From NCBI RefSeq assembly GCF_030209745.1, contig NZ_JARVRJ010000008.1:62001-126000 (forward strand): a stretch of DNA of 64,000 nt, written 5' to 3'. This stretch comes from Arthrobacter sp. fls2-241-R2A-200 (GTDB lineage: Bacteria > Actinomycetota > Actinomycetes > Actinomycetales > Micrococcaceae). The translations under genes were made by a program, and so were the position numbers. The first letter of the stretch is position 1, and each line of letters starts with the position of its first letter. Positions 46,194 through 54,078 of this stretch are shown in pieces. A model generated the notes under the pieces. The model saw only the letters and a program-made list of their open reading frames with translations. It searched no databases and was not told where the DNA came from.

Positions 46194-46697
46194 ATGAGCT
46201 GGAGTGATCATTTGAACACCCTTGACCCGATGGACCTGAAAATCCTGCTCGAACTCATCAAGGACCCGCGGATCCAGATCGCCGAGCTCAGCGAGGCGTT
46301 GGGGATTGCCCGCAACACAGCGCAGAGCCGCCTGAAGCGACTGCTTCGTTCCGGTGTGCTGCACGCAGCTGGCCGGGAAGTTGACCTGGAGAAGGTGGGA
46401 TACGACGTCGTCGCTTTCGTCACTATCGAAGTGACGCACCGGGAGCTCGACGGCGTGATCGGCGCCCTCCGCCTGATACCGCAGGTACTGGAAGTGCACG
46501 AAATTTCCGGTCGCGGCGACCTGTGGTGCCGGGTGGTGGCAACGGACACCCACAACCTGCAATCGGCCTTGCGCTCGGTTCTCCGCACCAAAGGCGTCAT
46601 CCGGACTGAAACCGTGTTGGCGCTGCACACCCACATCCCTTACAGGACCGAGCCGCTGATCGGCCGGATGGCTGCCGGGGCGGGTCGGCCCCAGTGA
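46194..46697 (+). CDS. Lrp/AsnC family transcriptional regulator
   Basis: A 167-residue regulator with HTH PMDLKILLELIKDPRIQIAELSEALGIARNTAQSRLKRLLRSGVL and a RAM-like C-terminal domain (VGYDVVAFVTIEVTHREL, EVHEISGRGDLWCRVVATD). Divergent from the MFS gene at 44804-46039. The operator-like dyad at 46149-46190 lies in the intergenic region. The corA gene follows 17 bp downstream but has its own -10 box. Confidence 0.9.
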   Translation: MSWSDHLNTLDPMDLKILLELIKDPRIQIAELSEALGIARNTAQSRLKRLLRSGVLHAAGREVDLEKVGYDVVAFVTIEVTHRELDGVIGALRLIPQVLEVHEISGRGDLWCRVVATDTHNLQSALRSVLRTKGVIRTETVLALHTHIPYRTEPLIGRMAAGAGRPQ

Positions 46698-46702
46698 TGG
46701 AG

Positions 46703-46708
46703 TAGCGT
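46703..46708 (+). promoter_or_regulatory. -10 box of corA, leaderless
   Basis: TAGCGT lies 6 nt before the GTG at 46715. Confidence 0.45.
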
Positions 46709-46714
46709 TCTTCC

Positions 46715-47710
46715 GTGACCATTATCGACAATGCCGTCTACGTAGACGGTGTACGGACAGCCACCCCGGATAGCCTTGAGCAAACATTCGAGACCCTTGC
46801 CAGGCACGGAGGCATGGCGTGGATCGGGCTCTACCGGCCCACGCAAGAGGAGATGGCCGGAGTAGCCGCAGAGTTCGGGCTCCACGCACTCGCCGTAGAG
46901 GATGCCATTTCCGCACACCAGCGACCCAAGTTGGAACGCTACGACAACAACCTCTTCACCGTCCTGAGGCCAGCGAGGTACGTGGATGAAGCGGAGACGG
47001 TCGAATTTGGTGAATTGCACGTCTTTACCGGCCCGAACTTCGTGGTCACCATCCGGCACGCGGAAACCCCTGGCGTCGCCCAAGTACGCCATCGTTTGGA
47101 ACAACGTCCGGACCTTCTGTGCCACGGCCCCGAGGCCGTTCTGTATGCCCTCCTTGACCAGGTGGTGGACGACTACGGACCGGTTGTCGCCGGGCTCGAA
47201 AATGACATTGACGAGATCGAAGACCAGCTCTTCGCCGGCGATTCGACCGTTTCCCGGCGAATCTACGAGCTCGCCCGCGAGGTCATCCAGTTCCAGCGGG
47301 CCATCCAGCCAATTCCGGACATTATCAGCCTCCTTGAAGGGGGCTTCCAAAAATATGGGGTGGACATCGAACTCCAACGCTCCCTGCGCGACGTGGAGGA
47401 CCACGTCCAGCACCTCATCTCCAGGGCCAACGCCTTCAGGGACCTGCTCCAAAACGCATTGACCCTTGACGGCACGCTCACGGCAAATCGGCAGAACGAG
47501 GCCAGCGCCGCGCAAAACGAGCAGGTCAAGAAAATCTCGTCCTGGGCAGCGATCTTCTTTGCCCCCTCCTTTGTGGCCGGGGTGTACGGGATGAACTTCG
47601 ATGTCATGCCGGAACTGCACTGGGCGTACGGGTATCCCATGGCGATCGGGATGATGATCGGCGCCGCGTTGGTGATGTTCCTGATCTTCAAGCGCAAGGG
47701 CTGGTTGTAA
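46715..47710 (+). CDS. corA: Magnesium/cobalt transporter CorA
   Basis: A 331-residue CorA: a large cytoplasmic N-terminal funnel domain, a long helix, then two transmembrane helices at the C-terminus (WAAIFFAPSFVAGVYGMNF; GYPMAIGMMIGAALVMFLIF) separated by the signature YGMNF. A pentameric Mg2+ channel in the inner membrane. GTG start with TAGCGT 6 nt upstream. Complete, ending KRKGWL. Converges with crcB across a 15-bp tandem repeat. Confidence 0.95.
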   Translation: MTIIDNAVYVDGVRTATPDSLEQTFETLARHGGMAWIGLYRPTQEEMAGVAAEFGLHALAVEDAISAHQRPKLERYDNNLFTVLRPARYVDEAETVEFGELHVFTGPNFVVTIRHAETPGVAQVRHRLEQRPDLLCHGPEAVLYALLDQVVDDYGPVVAGLENDIDEIEDQLFAGDSTVSRRIYELAREVIQFQRAIQPIPDIISLLEGGFQKYGVDIELQRSLRDVEDHVQHLISRANAFRDLLQNALTLDGTLTANRQNEASAAQNEQVKKISSWAAIFFAPSFVAGVYGMNFDVMPELHWAYGYPMAIGMMIGAALVMFLIFKRKGWL

Positions 47711-47725
47711 CGTCCCACGGAGTGG

Positions 47726-47785
47726 TCAGGGCAACCTTCGTCAGGGCAACCTTCGTCAGGGCACCAGCAGTCAGGGCAACATCAA
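47726..47785. repeat. Tandem repeat, four 15-bp units overlapping the crcB stop
   Basis: Two exact copies of TCAGGGCAACCTTCG, then TCAGGGCACCAGCAG and TCAGGGCAACATCAA. Each unit begins with TCA, a minus-strand TGA; the TGA of the last unit (47771-47773) is the stop of crcB. The unit length (5 codons) keeps the stops in frame. Confidence 0.75.
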
Positions 47786-48142
47786 CGCCGCCCCTAGGCC
47801 CAAGGCAGCTGCCAGGACGCCGGCCACCATCGACCCCAGCGCGTTCACCAAGGCCAACCCCGTCCGTCCGCTTTGCACCAAGCGGACGGTTTCCAGACTC
47901 GCTGTGCTGAACGTTGTGTAGCCGCCCATGAGACCCGTCCCGAGGACCAGTTGCAGCGACTGGGGCGCGGCCCCGCGCATCACCAGTCCGGCGAGAAAGC
48001 CAAGGAGCGCCGAGCCTGAGATGTTGATCAGGATGGTGGGCCACGGGAGGGCTGTGCGCACTTTGGCCCGGAGGAGCCCATCCACCACGAACCGTGCGAT
48101 GGCACCAAGTCCCCCGGCCAGGGCCAGCAGCACCACCGTCAT
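47771..48142 (-). CDS. crcB: Fluoride channel CrcB/Fluc
   Basis: A 123-residue four-helix membrane protein. The Fluc motifs ILINISGSALLGFLAGL (Asn) and GGYTTFSTASLE (phenylalanine box) are present. Fluc channels export fluoride as antiparallel dimers; where two genes occur they may form a heterodimer. Its ATG overlaps the stop of the second crcB (ATGA). Last gene of an operon that begins with padR. Confidence 0.93.
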   Translation of the reverse strand: MTVVLLALAGGLGAIARFVVDGLLRAKVRTALPWPTILINISGSALLGFLAGLVMRGAAPQSLQLVLGTGLMGGYTTFSTASLETVRLVQSGRTGLALVNALGSMVAGVLAAALGLGAALMLP

Positions 48143-48579
48143 CGGATCCGACCAAGGACACGCCTGTGCTGCCAGGCGCCGAGCCAGATGCCTGCAGTGG
48201 TGGCCACGACACCACCAAGCAAGCTGGCGGCAAGGTAGCCCGCTGCTGCCGGAGCAGCCCCGGCAGCGAACAAATGCACGGCGTCCAATGACAGGGTGCT
48301 GTACGTTGTGTACGCCCCCAAGAAGCCCGTCCCCAAGGCGAGCCGCAGGACCCGGCGGCGTCCGACGTCGGGCCCTCTACGGGAAAGCCCTTCCAGAAGG
48401 GCGCCGAGCGCCAACGCCCCGGTGAGGTTGATGAACAGCGTGGGTAGCGGCCAACCACCGGGCGCTGGAAGCACCAGGCCCAAGCCATACCGCACCAGCG
48501 CTCCCCCAATGCCCCCTAGCCCCACGATTCCTATAAAGCCCCAGTGAAGATGGACCGGGCGTTTAGGCTTAGTGCTCAT
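48139..48579 (-). CDS. crcB: Fluoride channel CrcB/Fluc, second subunit
   Basis: A 146-residue paralogue with a basic N-terminal tail (KPKRPVHLHW), four helices and Fluc motifs TLFINLTGALALGALLEG and GAYTTYSTLSLDAV. Pairing of a short and a longer Fluc protein suggests an obligate heterodimer. Start at 48579 (MSTKPKRP) overlaps the stop of the universal stress protein gene by 11 bp; a longer frame exists upstream but overlaps more. Confidence 0.92.
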   Translation of the reverse strand: MSTKPKRPVHLHWGFIGIVGLGGIGGALVRYGLGLVLPAPGGWPLPTLFINLTGALALGALLEGLSRRGPDVGRRRVLRLALGTGFLGAYTTYSTLSLDAVHLFAAGAAPAAAGYLAASLLGGVVATTAGIWLGAWQHRRVLGRIR

Positions 48580-49081
48580 CGTGACGGTCCGCGCCCCGGG
48601 AATCAACGGGTACAACCAGCACCGGCCTGTCCTGGCGGCGAAGCAATTGACGTGCCACCGAGCCCGCCAAGTCCTTCAGCGTTGCCGATAACCGGTGCCC
48701 GCGTGTGCCCACCACGATCATCGACGCTCCAACGTTTGCAGCTTCGCGCGCCAGTGCGTGGGCGGGTTCGCCGGCCAGGAGCACGGTGGACCAGGGAACA
48801 CCGAAGGGCGCCAACTGCCGCCGGAGGTCATCTGCCAGGGACTCGGGGAAGCCTGCTGCGACGTCGTCAACGCCGTCGGGATCGATCGGGGCTGCAGGTC
48901 CGCCCAAAGTACCGTCCACCGGATAAACGGTCACATCCGTATAGGCGAACACCAGCGCCAGTCCCGCACTGGCCGCCAGCCTGGCAGCCTGTTCGACGAC
49001 GGCGGGCCGCTGCCCGGGCATGACGCCCACTACGACGGGCCCGTTGAGGGTCGGGGAGCTCGAAGCCGGGGGTTCGGTCAT
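48569..49081 (-). CDS. Universal stress protein family protein
   Basis: A 170-residue UspA-fold protein. VVVGVMPGQRPAVVEQAARLAASAGLALVFAYT at the N-terminus and GASMIVVGTRGHRLSATLKDLAGSVARQLLRRQDRPVLVVP near the C-terminus match the ATP-binding G-2x-G-9x-G(S/T) pattern. Start at 49081 follows AAAGGA. Sits between the ABC1-family kinase gene and two crcB genes. Role in fluoride or acid stress is inferred only from the operon. Confidence 0.88.
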   Translation of the reverse strand: MTEPPASSSPTLNGPVVVGVMPGQRPAVVEQAARLAASAGLALVFAYTDVTVYPVDGTLGGPAAPIDPDGVDDVAAGFPESLADDLRRQLAPFGVPWSTVLLAGEPAHALAREAANVGASMIVVGTRGHRLSATLKDLAGSVARQLLRRQDRPVLVVPVDSRGADRHDEH

Positions 49082-49128
49082 GGCACATCCTTTCACGAAC
49101 GCTGGCTGTCCTTCGGGATTCGGCCGGT

Positions 49129-50841
49129 CTACGGCCGGCGGCGTCCCAGCACCAGCCCGAAGAGCAGCGGGATCACGGAGCCGATCATGAGCACGTTGCT
49201 CAGCGCCGTATCGTTGACCCGGATCACGGCGCCAGCCAGCAACAGCGCTCCAAAGACCAAAGCATAGGCAACCCGTTGACCCATGCGCACCAGCAGCGAA
49301 ACCTGCCGTTCGAGCCTGGGGATGGCCACTTGCACCGAGCCCTCGTCGATTCGGCTGAGGACGTTGTCGAGGCGTTGGGGCATGCGCAAAGCGAGCGAGG
49401 CGATGTCAACTGTTTGGGCAGCGACGTCCCTGACAAGGTTTCCGCGCTCGTCGCGCAACAACTGGGCAGCATACGGTTCCACCGAGTCCCAGAGATTGAA
49501 GCGTGCATTCAAGGAACTGCATACTCCGGAGGTCAAGGACATCGCCCGGATGATCAGCAGGAAGTTCTCCGGTAGCTGGAACGGCAGTGAACGGACCACA
49601 TCTCCGAATTCGGCTGCAAAGTCCCGGAACTCCCTGGGGTCGACGTCGCGCAGTTCGGCAAATCCCATTCCGCCGAAGCGGGCGAAAAGCTGCGTCATGG
49701 CCCGCTCGAGCCCGGCAGGATCCGCAGACGGAACCAGCACGCCGACGTCACGGATCGCCGCTACCAGTCCCTTGCCATCGCGGGCGGCCGCAGCTATCAA
49801 CAGTTTCCGCAGCCCCGCCCTGGTCTGTGGCGGCACCTCCCCCATCATGCCGAAGTCGATGAACGTCAGCTTCCATGGCTGTTCCGACGACGACCCGGCC
49901 ATGGGGGTAATGAACATGTTCCCCGGGTGGGGGTCTGCATGAAAGAAGCCGTTGGTGAACAGCTGGTCGAACATGACGGCGGCAAACACCGGGGCCACTT
50001 CCGCGGGGTCGATGCCGGCCGCGCGGAGGGCCGCGGCATCAGTGATCTTGATTGCCGTGACGTCTTCAAGGGTCAGAACCCGCCGGGTGGTCCGCTCCCA
50101 GACGACCTCTGGAACGGTCACCCGGTCATCGTGGGCGAAGTCGGCGGCGAAGCGTTCCGAGTTAGCGGCCTCGTTGAGGTAGTCGATTTCTTCCAGGCTG
50201 GTCTGCGCGAACTCCTCCACCAGGGCCGGCACGTCGGCGCGGTTGGCTACCGCGCGGATTCGGCTGAGCCAGCGGCCCACTTTGCGAAGGGCGGCGAGGT
50301 CGACGTCGACAATTGCGGCGATCCCCGGGCGCTGCACCTTAACCACAACGCGTCCGAGTCCCGTGTCTGCGGCGTTGCCGGGGAGGAGGTGCGCCCGGTG
50401 CGCCTGGCCAAGGGACGCGGCGGCCATGGGTTTCTCTTCCACGAAGGCAAACACCGCCTCCAGTGGTGCACCGAGTTCCGCCTCGGCCAGCGCGCGGATT
50501 GCCGGGAAGGGCACAGGCGGGACCTCATCCTGGAGGCCCTCCAACTCAGCGGTGATCTGCGGCGGGAGCACGTCCAACCGGGAGGACATGAACTGGCCGA
50601 CCTTGATCATCAAGCCGCCCAGATCCACCGCGAGGTTGCGGAATCGCCGTGCAAACCTCAGCATCCGCTCGGACCGGTTCCGATCCGCAACATGGCGCAG
50701 GCCGATCCGTGGAAGGAAAAGTTCGAACCACCACGCTACTGCGAGGTGCCAGGCCGCGAAGCGCAGGATCCGACGGTAACGGGCACGGGTGTTTCCGGCA
50801 CGGGTGTCCGGATCAGCCCGAGCGTGGTGAACCGACGCCAA
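49129..50841 (-). CDS. AarF/UbiB (ABC1) family atypical kinase
   Basis: A 570-residue protein of the ABC1/UbiB family with the KxGQ motif (IKVGQFMSSR), A-rich loop AAASLGQAHRA, invariant Lys in VVVKVQRPG, catalytic HADPHPGNMF and IDFGMMGEV. Two C-terminal transmembrane helices (RVAYALVFGALLLAGAVI; VLMIGSVIPLLFGLVLG). The family supports quinone metabolism in many bacteria. Begins with TTG at 50841, 3 bp after the padR stop, with AGGA 7 nt upstream. Substrate unknown. Confidence 0.88.
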   Translation of the reverse strand: MASVHHARADPDTRAGNTRARYRRILRFAAWHLAVAWWFELFLPRIGLRHVADRNRSERMLRFARRFRNLAVDLGGLMIKVGQFMSSRLDVLPPQITAELEGLQDEVPPVPFPAIRALAEAELGAPLEAVFAFVEEKPMAAASLGQAHRAHLLPGNAADTGLGRVVVKVQRPGIAAIVDVDLAALRKVGRWLSRIRAVANRADVPALVEEFAQTSLEEIDYLNEAANSERFAADFAHDDRVTVPEVVWERTTRRVLTLEDVTAIKITDAAALRAAGIDPAEVAPVFAAVMFDQLFTNGFFHADPHPGNMFITPMAGSSSEQPWKLTFIDFGMMGEVPPQTRAGLRKLLIAAAARDGKGLVAAIRDVGVLVPSADPAGLERAMTQLFARFGGMGFAELRDVDPREFRDFAAEFGDVVRSLPFQLPENFLLIIRAMSLTSGVCSSLNARFNLWDSVEPYAAQLLRDERGNLVRDVAAQTVDIASLALRMPQRLDNVLSRIDEGSVQVAIPRLERQVSLLVRMGQRVAYALVFGALLLAGAVIRVNDTALSNVLMIGSVIPLLFGLVLGRRRP

Positions 50842-50844
50842 CCG

Positions 50845-51381
50845 TCAGTCCTGGGCGAGGATTGCGTACAACCGTCGCCGGGCGTCCTCGAGCACTCCCA
50901 CTGCCTCCTGCACCTGCTTCGGCGTTCCGGTGCGGCCTACTTGGGCCGCCGCTTGGGCAAGCTCCACGCCGGCCTTGGGTAACGCTGCAAACCCGGGTCC
51001 ACTGGCCGCGGACTCCCAGGGCGACGACGTTTCGGCGCCAGCAACGTCCTCACGTCCTGCCTCCGTCAGTGAGTAGATCTTCCTGCCGTTGGACTCCTCG
51101 GAACTGACCAAGCCCTCATCTGAGAGCAGCTGGAGCGTCGGGTAGACCGAGCCCGCACTGGGCTTCCAGTTGCCACCGCTACGCTCCTCGATCTCGCGAA
51201 TGATCTGGTACCCGTGCATGGGACGTTCGGCCAGCAGCGCCAGTACTGCAGTGCGCAGTTCGCCCCGCCCGGCACGTGTGCCCGACCTCTTTTCGAACCT
51301 TGAACGGAACTCTTCGACCGCCTGCCACATGCCGTCCAGGTTGCTTCCAATGAAACCGGTGCCAGGAAATGAATCACGCAT
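50845..51381 (-). CDS. PadR family transcriptional regulator
   Basis: A 178-residue PadR regulator. The winged helix reads ELRTAVLALLAERPMHGYQIIREIEERSGGNWKPSAGSVYPTLQLLSDEGLV; a C-terminal helical dimerisation segment follows. Start at ATG 51381 has GAGGTGG upstream; a TTG at 51417 would add 12 residues running into the presumed operator. First gene of the operon padR-aarF-usp-crcB-crcB, likely autoregulated. Effector unknown. Confidence 0.9.
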   Translation of the reverse strand: MRDSFPGTGFIGSNLDGMWQAVEEFRSRFEKRSGTRAGRGELRTAVLALLAERPMHGYQIIREIEERSGGNWKPSAGSVYPTLQLLSDEGLVSSEESNGRKIYSLTEAGREDVAGAETSSPWESAASGPGFAALPKAGVELAQAAAQVGRTGTPKQVQEAVGVLEDARRRLYAILAQD

Positions 51382-51409
51382 CGCGCCCACCTCAATTTGA
51401 TCGATAACG

Positions 51410-51441
51410 ATACTCAACGATAGCCAACGACATACTCAACG
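51410..51441. promoter_or_regulatory. Direct-repeat operator candidate upstream of padR
   Basis: ATACTCAACG occurs at 51410-51419 and again at 51432-51441, 22 bp apart (two helical turns), with TATCGTTATCGAT-like sequence between it and the gene on the minus strand. PadR proteins bind such promoter-proximal sites; here inferred. Confidence 0.45.
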
Positions 51442-51587
51442 GGAAGAGCCACAGCAAGGTCAGGAAAACGTCAAAAACCCCAGTGCAAGGAAGAGATGGT
51501 GCCGACGGATTGAGCATGCTTAAAGGAACAGTGCGCTTCAACATCGAATCGTGACGCAAAAATTTCAAGAACTTATACAGTGAGTTT

Positions 51588-52529
51588 ATGACTGCAGGGG
51601 GCAGCGCCAAAGAGCCGTTGGTGCACATCGAGAATTTCCGGATGGACTTTGGAGACACAACGGTCATCAAGGACCTCTCCTTCGACGTCTACGCAGGCGA
51701 AACGTTTGGCTTCCTTGGCAGCAACGGCTCCGGAAAGACCACCACCTTGAGGGCACTCCTGGGCATCTACCAGCCCACTGCCGGCACGTTGCATATCGCC
51801 GGCAAAGTGTTTGAACCACGGGACGGGGCACGCCTGGGCTACCTGCCCGAGGAACGCGGCCTGTATAAGAAGGAGCGCGTCCTGGACGTCATGGTCTACT
51901 TCGGCCGGCTCAAAGGCCTGAGCAAGGCCGCGGCACGCAACTGGTCCCTGGAATACCTCGAACGTGTGCAACTTGCGGACAAGGCCGCAGTGAAGATCGA
52001 CAAGCTCTCCGGCGGCCAACAGCAAAAGATCCAGCTTGGCGTCACCATCATGAATAACCCCGAACTGCTCATCCTGGACGAACCCACCAAAGGCTTCGAC
52101 CCCGTCAACCGACGCCTATTGATGGACATCATCGAAGAACACAAACGCGGCGGCGCTACGGTCATCATGGTTACCCACCAGATGGAAGAGGTGGAGCGGC
52201 TCTGCGACCGCGTGATCCTCCTCAAAGACGGAACCGCCAAGGCCTACGGCACTATTTCCGCCGTTCAGGAACAGTTCGGCGGGACCGTCTACCGCGTGGC
52301 GTACGACGGCGACCTCCCGCCGTCGACGTTGTATCGCGCCACCGGAGTCACATCCACCAGCAGCGGCACAGCCGATCTGGTTCCGTTGCACGGGGCCACC
52401 GAAGCCGCCGTCGTTCGTGAACTCATCCAAGCCGGCGTCGAGGTCAAGCGTTTCACTACGGAACGGGTCTCGATGGAGGAGATTTTCATCCGCGTGTACG
52501 GCGACCAGAACACCTTAACGGAGGCCTGA
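51588..52529 (+). CDS. ABC transporter ATP-binding protein, NatA-like
   Basis: A 313-residue ATPase of the ABC-2/Nat type: Walker A GSNGSGKTTTLRALLG, signature LSGGQQQKIQLG, Walker B LLILDEPTKGFDP, then a C-terminal extension. The PEERGLYKKERVLDVM motif is typical of NatA/YhaQ exporters. ATG at 51588 lies 6 nt after TACAGT, so it appears leaderless. Followed 1 bp later by the permease gene. Divergent from padR. Confidence 0.9.
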   Translation: MTAGGSAKEPLVHIENFRMDFGDTTVIKDLSFDVYAGETFGFLGSNGSGKTTTLRALLGIYQPTAGTLHIAGKVFEPRDGARLGYLPEERGLYKKERVLDVMVYFGRLKGLSKAAARNWSLEYLERVQLADKAAVKIDKLSGGQQQKIQLGVTIMNNPELLILDEPTKGFDPVNRRLLMDIIEEHKRGGATVIMVTHQMEEVERLCDRVILLKDGTAKAYGTISAVQEQFGGTVYRVAYDGDLPPSTLYRATGVTSTSSGTADLVPLHGATEAAVVRELIQAGVEVKRFTTERVSMEEIFIRVYGDQNTLTEA

Positions 52530-52530
52530 C

Positions 52531-53811
52531 ATGACACCGGCACCCAGACTTGCCCGTGCACGGCGAACCACAAAAGCGCACCACAACCTGGGGACAGTGG
52601 TGGGCTTCGAATTCACCCGCACCATCAAGAAAAGGCGGTTCTGGATCGCCACGTTGGCCATCCCCGTGGTCATGGCCGTCATTTTCGTCTTGGTCTTTGC
52701 CAGTAACTCATCAACCCGTGCAACCACCCAGGCGCAGAAGAACGCGGCACTGAGTTTCATGTACACCGATGCTTCCGGCATCATCCCTGAATCCCTCGCC
52801 GGAGCCATGGGCGGAAGGAAGGCACAGGACCCGGCCACGGCCTTGGCCGCCGTAAAAAGCGGCACCAGCGAGGCCTACTTTGCCTACCCGGCGAATCCGG
52901 CCAAGGACCCTGTCAAGGTGTACGGCGTGGACAAAGGCGTCTTCGCCAACAACACCTACGAGGCAGTCGCCAAACAAGTCCTGGCCATCGCGGCCCAGGA
53001 AAAGATCGGCTCTCCCACACTCACCGCAGCTACCGGGGGCGATGTCCGTGTGGACACTGAGACCTTCCGGGAAGGCCAACCATCAGGAGGGTTGGGGGCG
53101 GCCCTCCCGCCGTTGATGTTCCTGCTGCTGTTCTATGTAGTCATCATCCTGCTCTCCAACCAGATGCTGAACAGCACCCTTGAAGAGAAGGAAAACAGGG
53201 TCACCGAGATGATCTTGACCACCCTGAACCCCACAACACTGATCGTGGGAAAGATCATCTCCCTGTTCTTGGTAGGGCTGGTCCAAGTCACCGTTTTCCT
53301 GGCTCCGATCGTGATCGGTTATCTCTTTTTCCGTGACCGGCTTGCACTCCCGGACGTGGATTTGTCCGCGCTGACGTTCGAACCCGGTCCCATGATCGTC
53401 GGGGCGCTGTTACTGATCAGCGGTTTCACCCTCTTCACCGCCGTACTGGTGGCGATCGGCGCGGTCATGCCCACAGCCAAGGAGGCGGCAGTGGTCTTTG
53501 GCCCCCTCATGGCCCTGATCTTTGTGCCGTTTTACGCCATTAGCCTGATCTTGTCCGATCCCTCCGCGCCTATCGTCCGGGTCTTTACTTTCTTCCCGCT
53601 CTCCGCCCCGGTGACGGCCATGCTCCGGAACGGGTTCGGGACACTGAGCACCGGTGAAGCCATAGTGGTCATCGCCATGCTTTTCCTCTTGGGAATAGTC
53701 ATCCTGCGCCTTGCTGTGCACCTTTTCCGCTACGGCTCCATCCAGTACGGCTCCAAACTCTCCATCACCAAAACCCTCCGACGGCGGCCTGCCGAACTCG
53801 CCGGGAAGTAG
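52531..53811 (+). CDS. ABC transporter permease, NatB-like
   Basis: A 426-residue ABC-2 permease: one N-terminal helix (FWIATLAIPVVMAVIFVLVF), a large extracytoplasmic loop, then five to six helices (MFLLLFYVVIILLSNQMLNSTLEEKENRVTEMIL is the NatB/YhaP signature). Works with the NatA-like ATPase as an exporter of cations, antimicrobials or lipids; substrate unknown. Intergenic distance 1 bp. Its stop is followed by a 12-bp tandem repeat. Confidence 0.9.
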   Translation: MTPAPRLARARRTTKAHHNLGTVVGFEFTRTIKKRRFWIATLAIPVVMAVIFVLVFASNSSTRATTQAQKNAALSFMYTDASGIIPESLAGAMGGRKAQDPATALAAVKSGTSEAYFAYPANPAKDPVKVYGVDKGVFANNTYEAVAKQVLAIAAQEKIGSPTLTAATGGDVRVDTETFREGQPSGGLGAALPPLMFLLLFYVVIILLSNQMLNSTLEEKENRVTEMILTTLNPTTLIVGKIISLFLVGLVQVTVFLAPIVIGYLFFRDRLALPDVDLSALTFEPGPMIVGALLLISGFTLFTAVLVAIGAVMPTAKEAAVVFGPLMALIFVPFYAISLILSDPSAPIVRVFTFFPLSAPVTAMLRNGFGTLSTGEAIVVIAMLFLLGIVILRLAVHLFRYGSIQYGSKLSITKTLRRRPAELAGK

Positions 53812-53814
53812 ACC

Positions 53815-53850
53815 CTGGCACTGTCGCTGGCACTGTCGCTGGCACTGTCC
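53815..53850. repeat. Tandem repeat, three 12-bp units
   Basis: CTGGCACTGTCG occurs twice exactly and a third time as CTGGCACTGTCC, beginning 3 bp after the NatB-like stop. Noncoding. Confidence 0.75.
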
Positions 53851-53906
53851 GCCTACACGGCCGGTCAGAACTGCTCCGGTTGTCTGTCATGATTAAAAGC
53901 CTGCAT

Positions 53907-53961
53907 GGTGCATTAAGGGCCGATGGGTGCGTTAAAGCCGCTTGGCGCCTTAACGGCTGCC
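53907..53961. repeat. Degenerate tandem repeat, three units of 18-19 bp
   Basis: GGTGCATTAAGGGCCGAT, GGGTGCGTTAAAGCCGCTT and GGCGCCTTAACGGCTGCC. The shared core is G(T/C)GC-N-TTAA-N-G(C)C. It lies in the 267-bp gap before oleA, in which no gene is supported. Confidence 0.5.
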
Positions 53962-54032
53962 TAGGCTGCGCCGAGGATGGGGCACCCACCAAAAGCACCA
54001 CATGCAATGGGCTTGGGCTCAGTCTTACGGGG

Positions 54033-54038
54033 TACAGT
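54033..54038 (+). promoter_or_regulatory. Possible -10 box of the ole operon
   Basis: TACAGT lies 40 bp upstream of the oleA TTG; it would give a leader of about 35 nt containing the AGGGG ribosome site. No convincing -35. Confidence 0.35.
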
Positions 54039-54078
54039 CACCGCAAGACTGCAGGACGGAAATGAACAGGGGCTTGAA

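Noticed and set aside
47700..48600. Fluoride riboswitch for the crcB genes
   Set aside because: The genes are internal to an operon with coding overlaps, and I see no sequence resembling the fluoride aptamer there or upstream of padR.
53880..54065. A 61-codon ORF between natB and oleA
   Set aside because: It consists mostly of the degenerate tandem repeat and has no conserved features or clear ribosome site.
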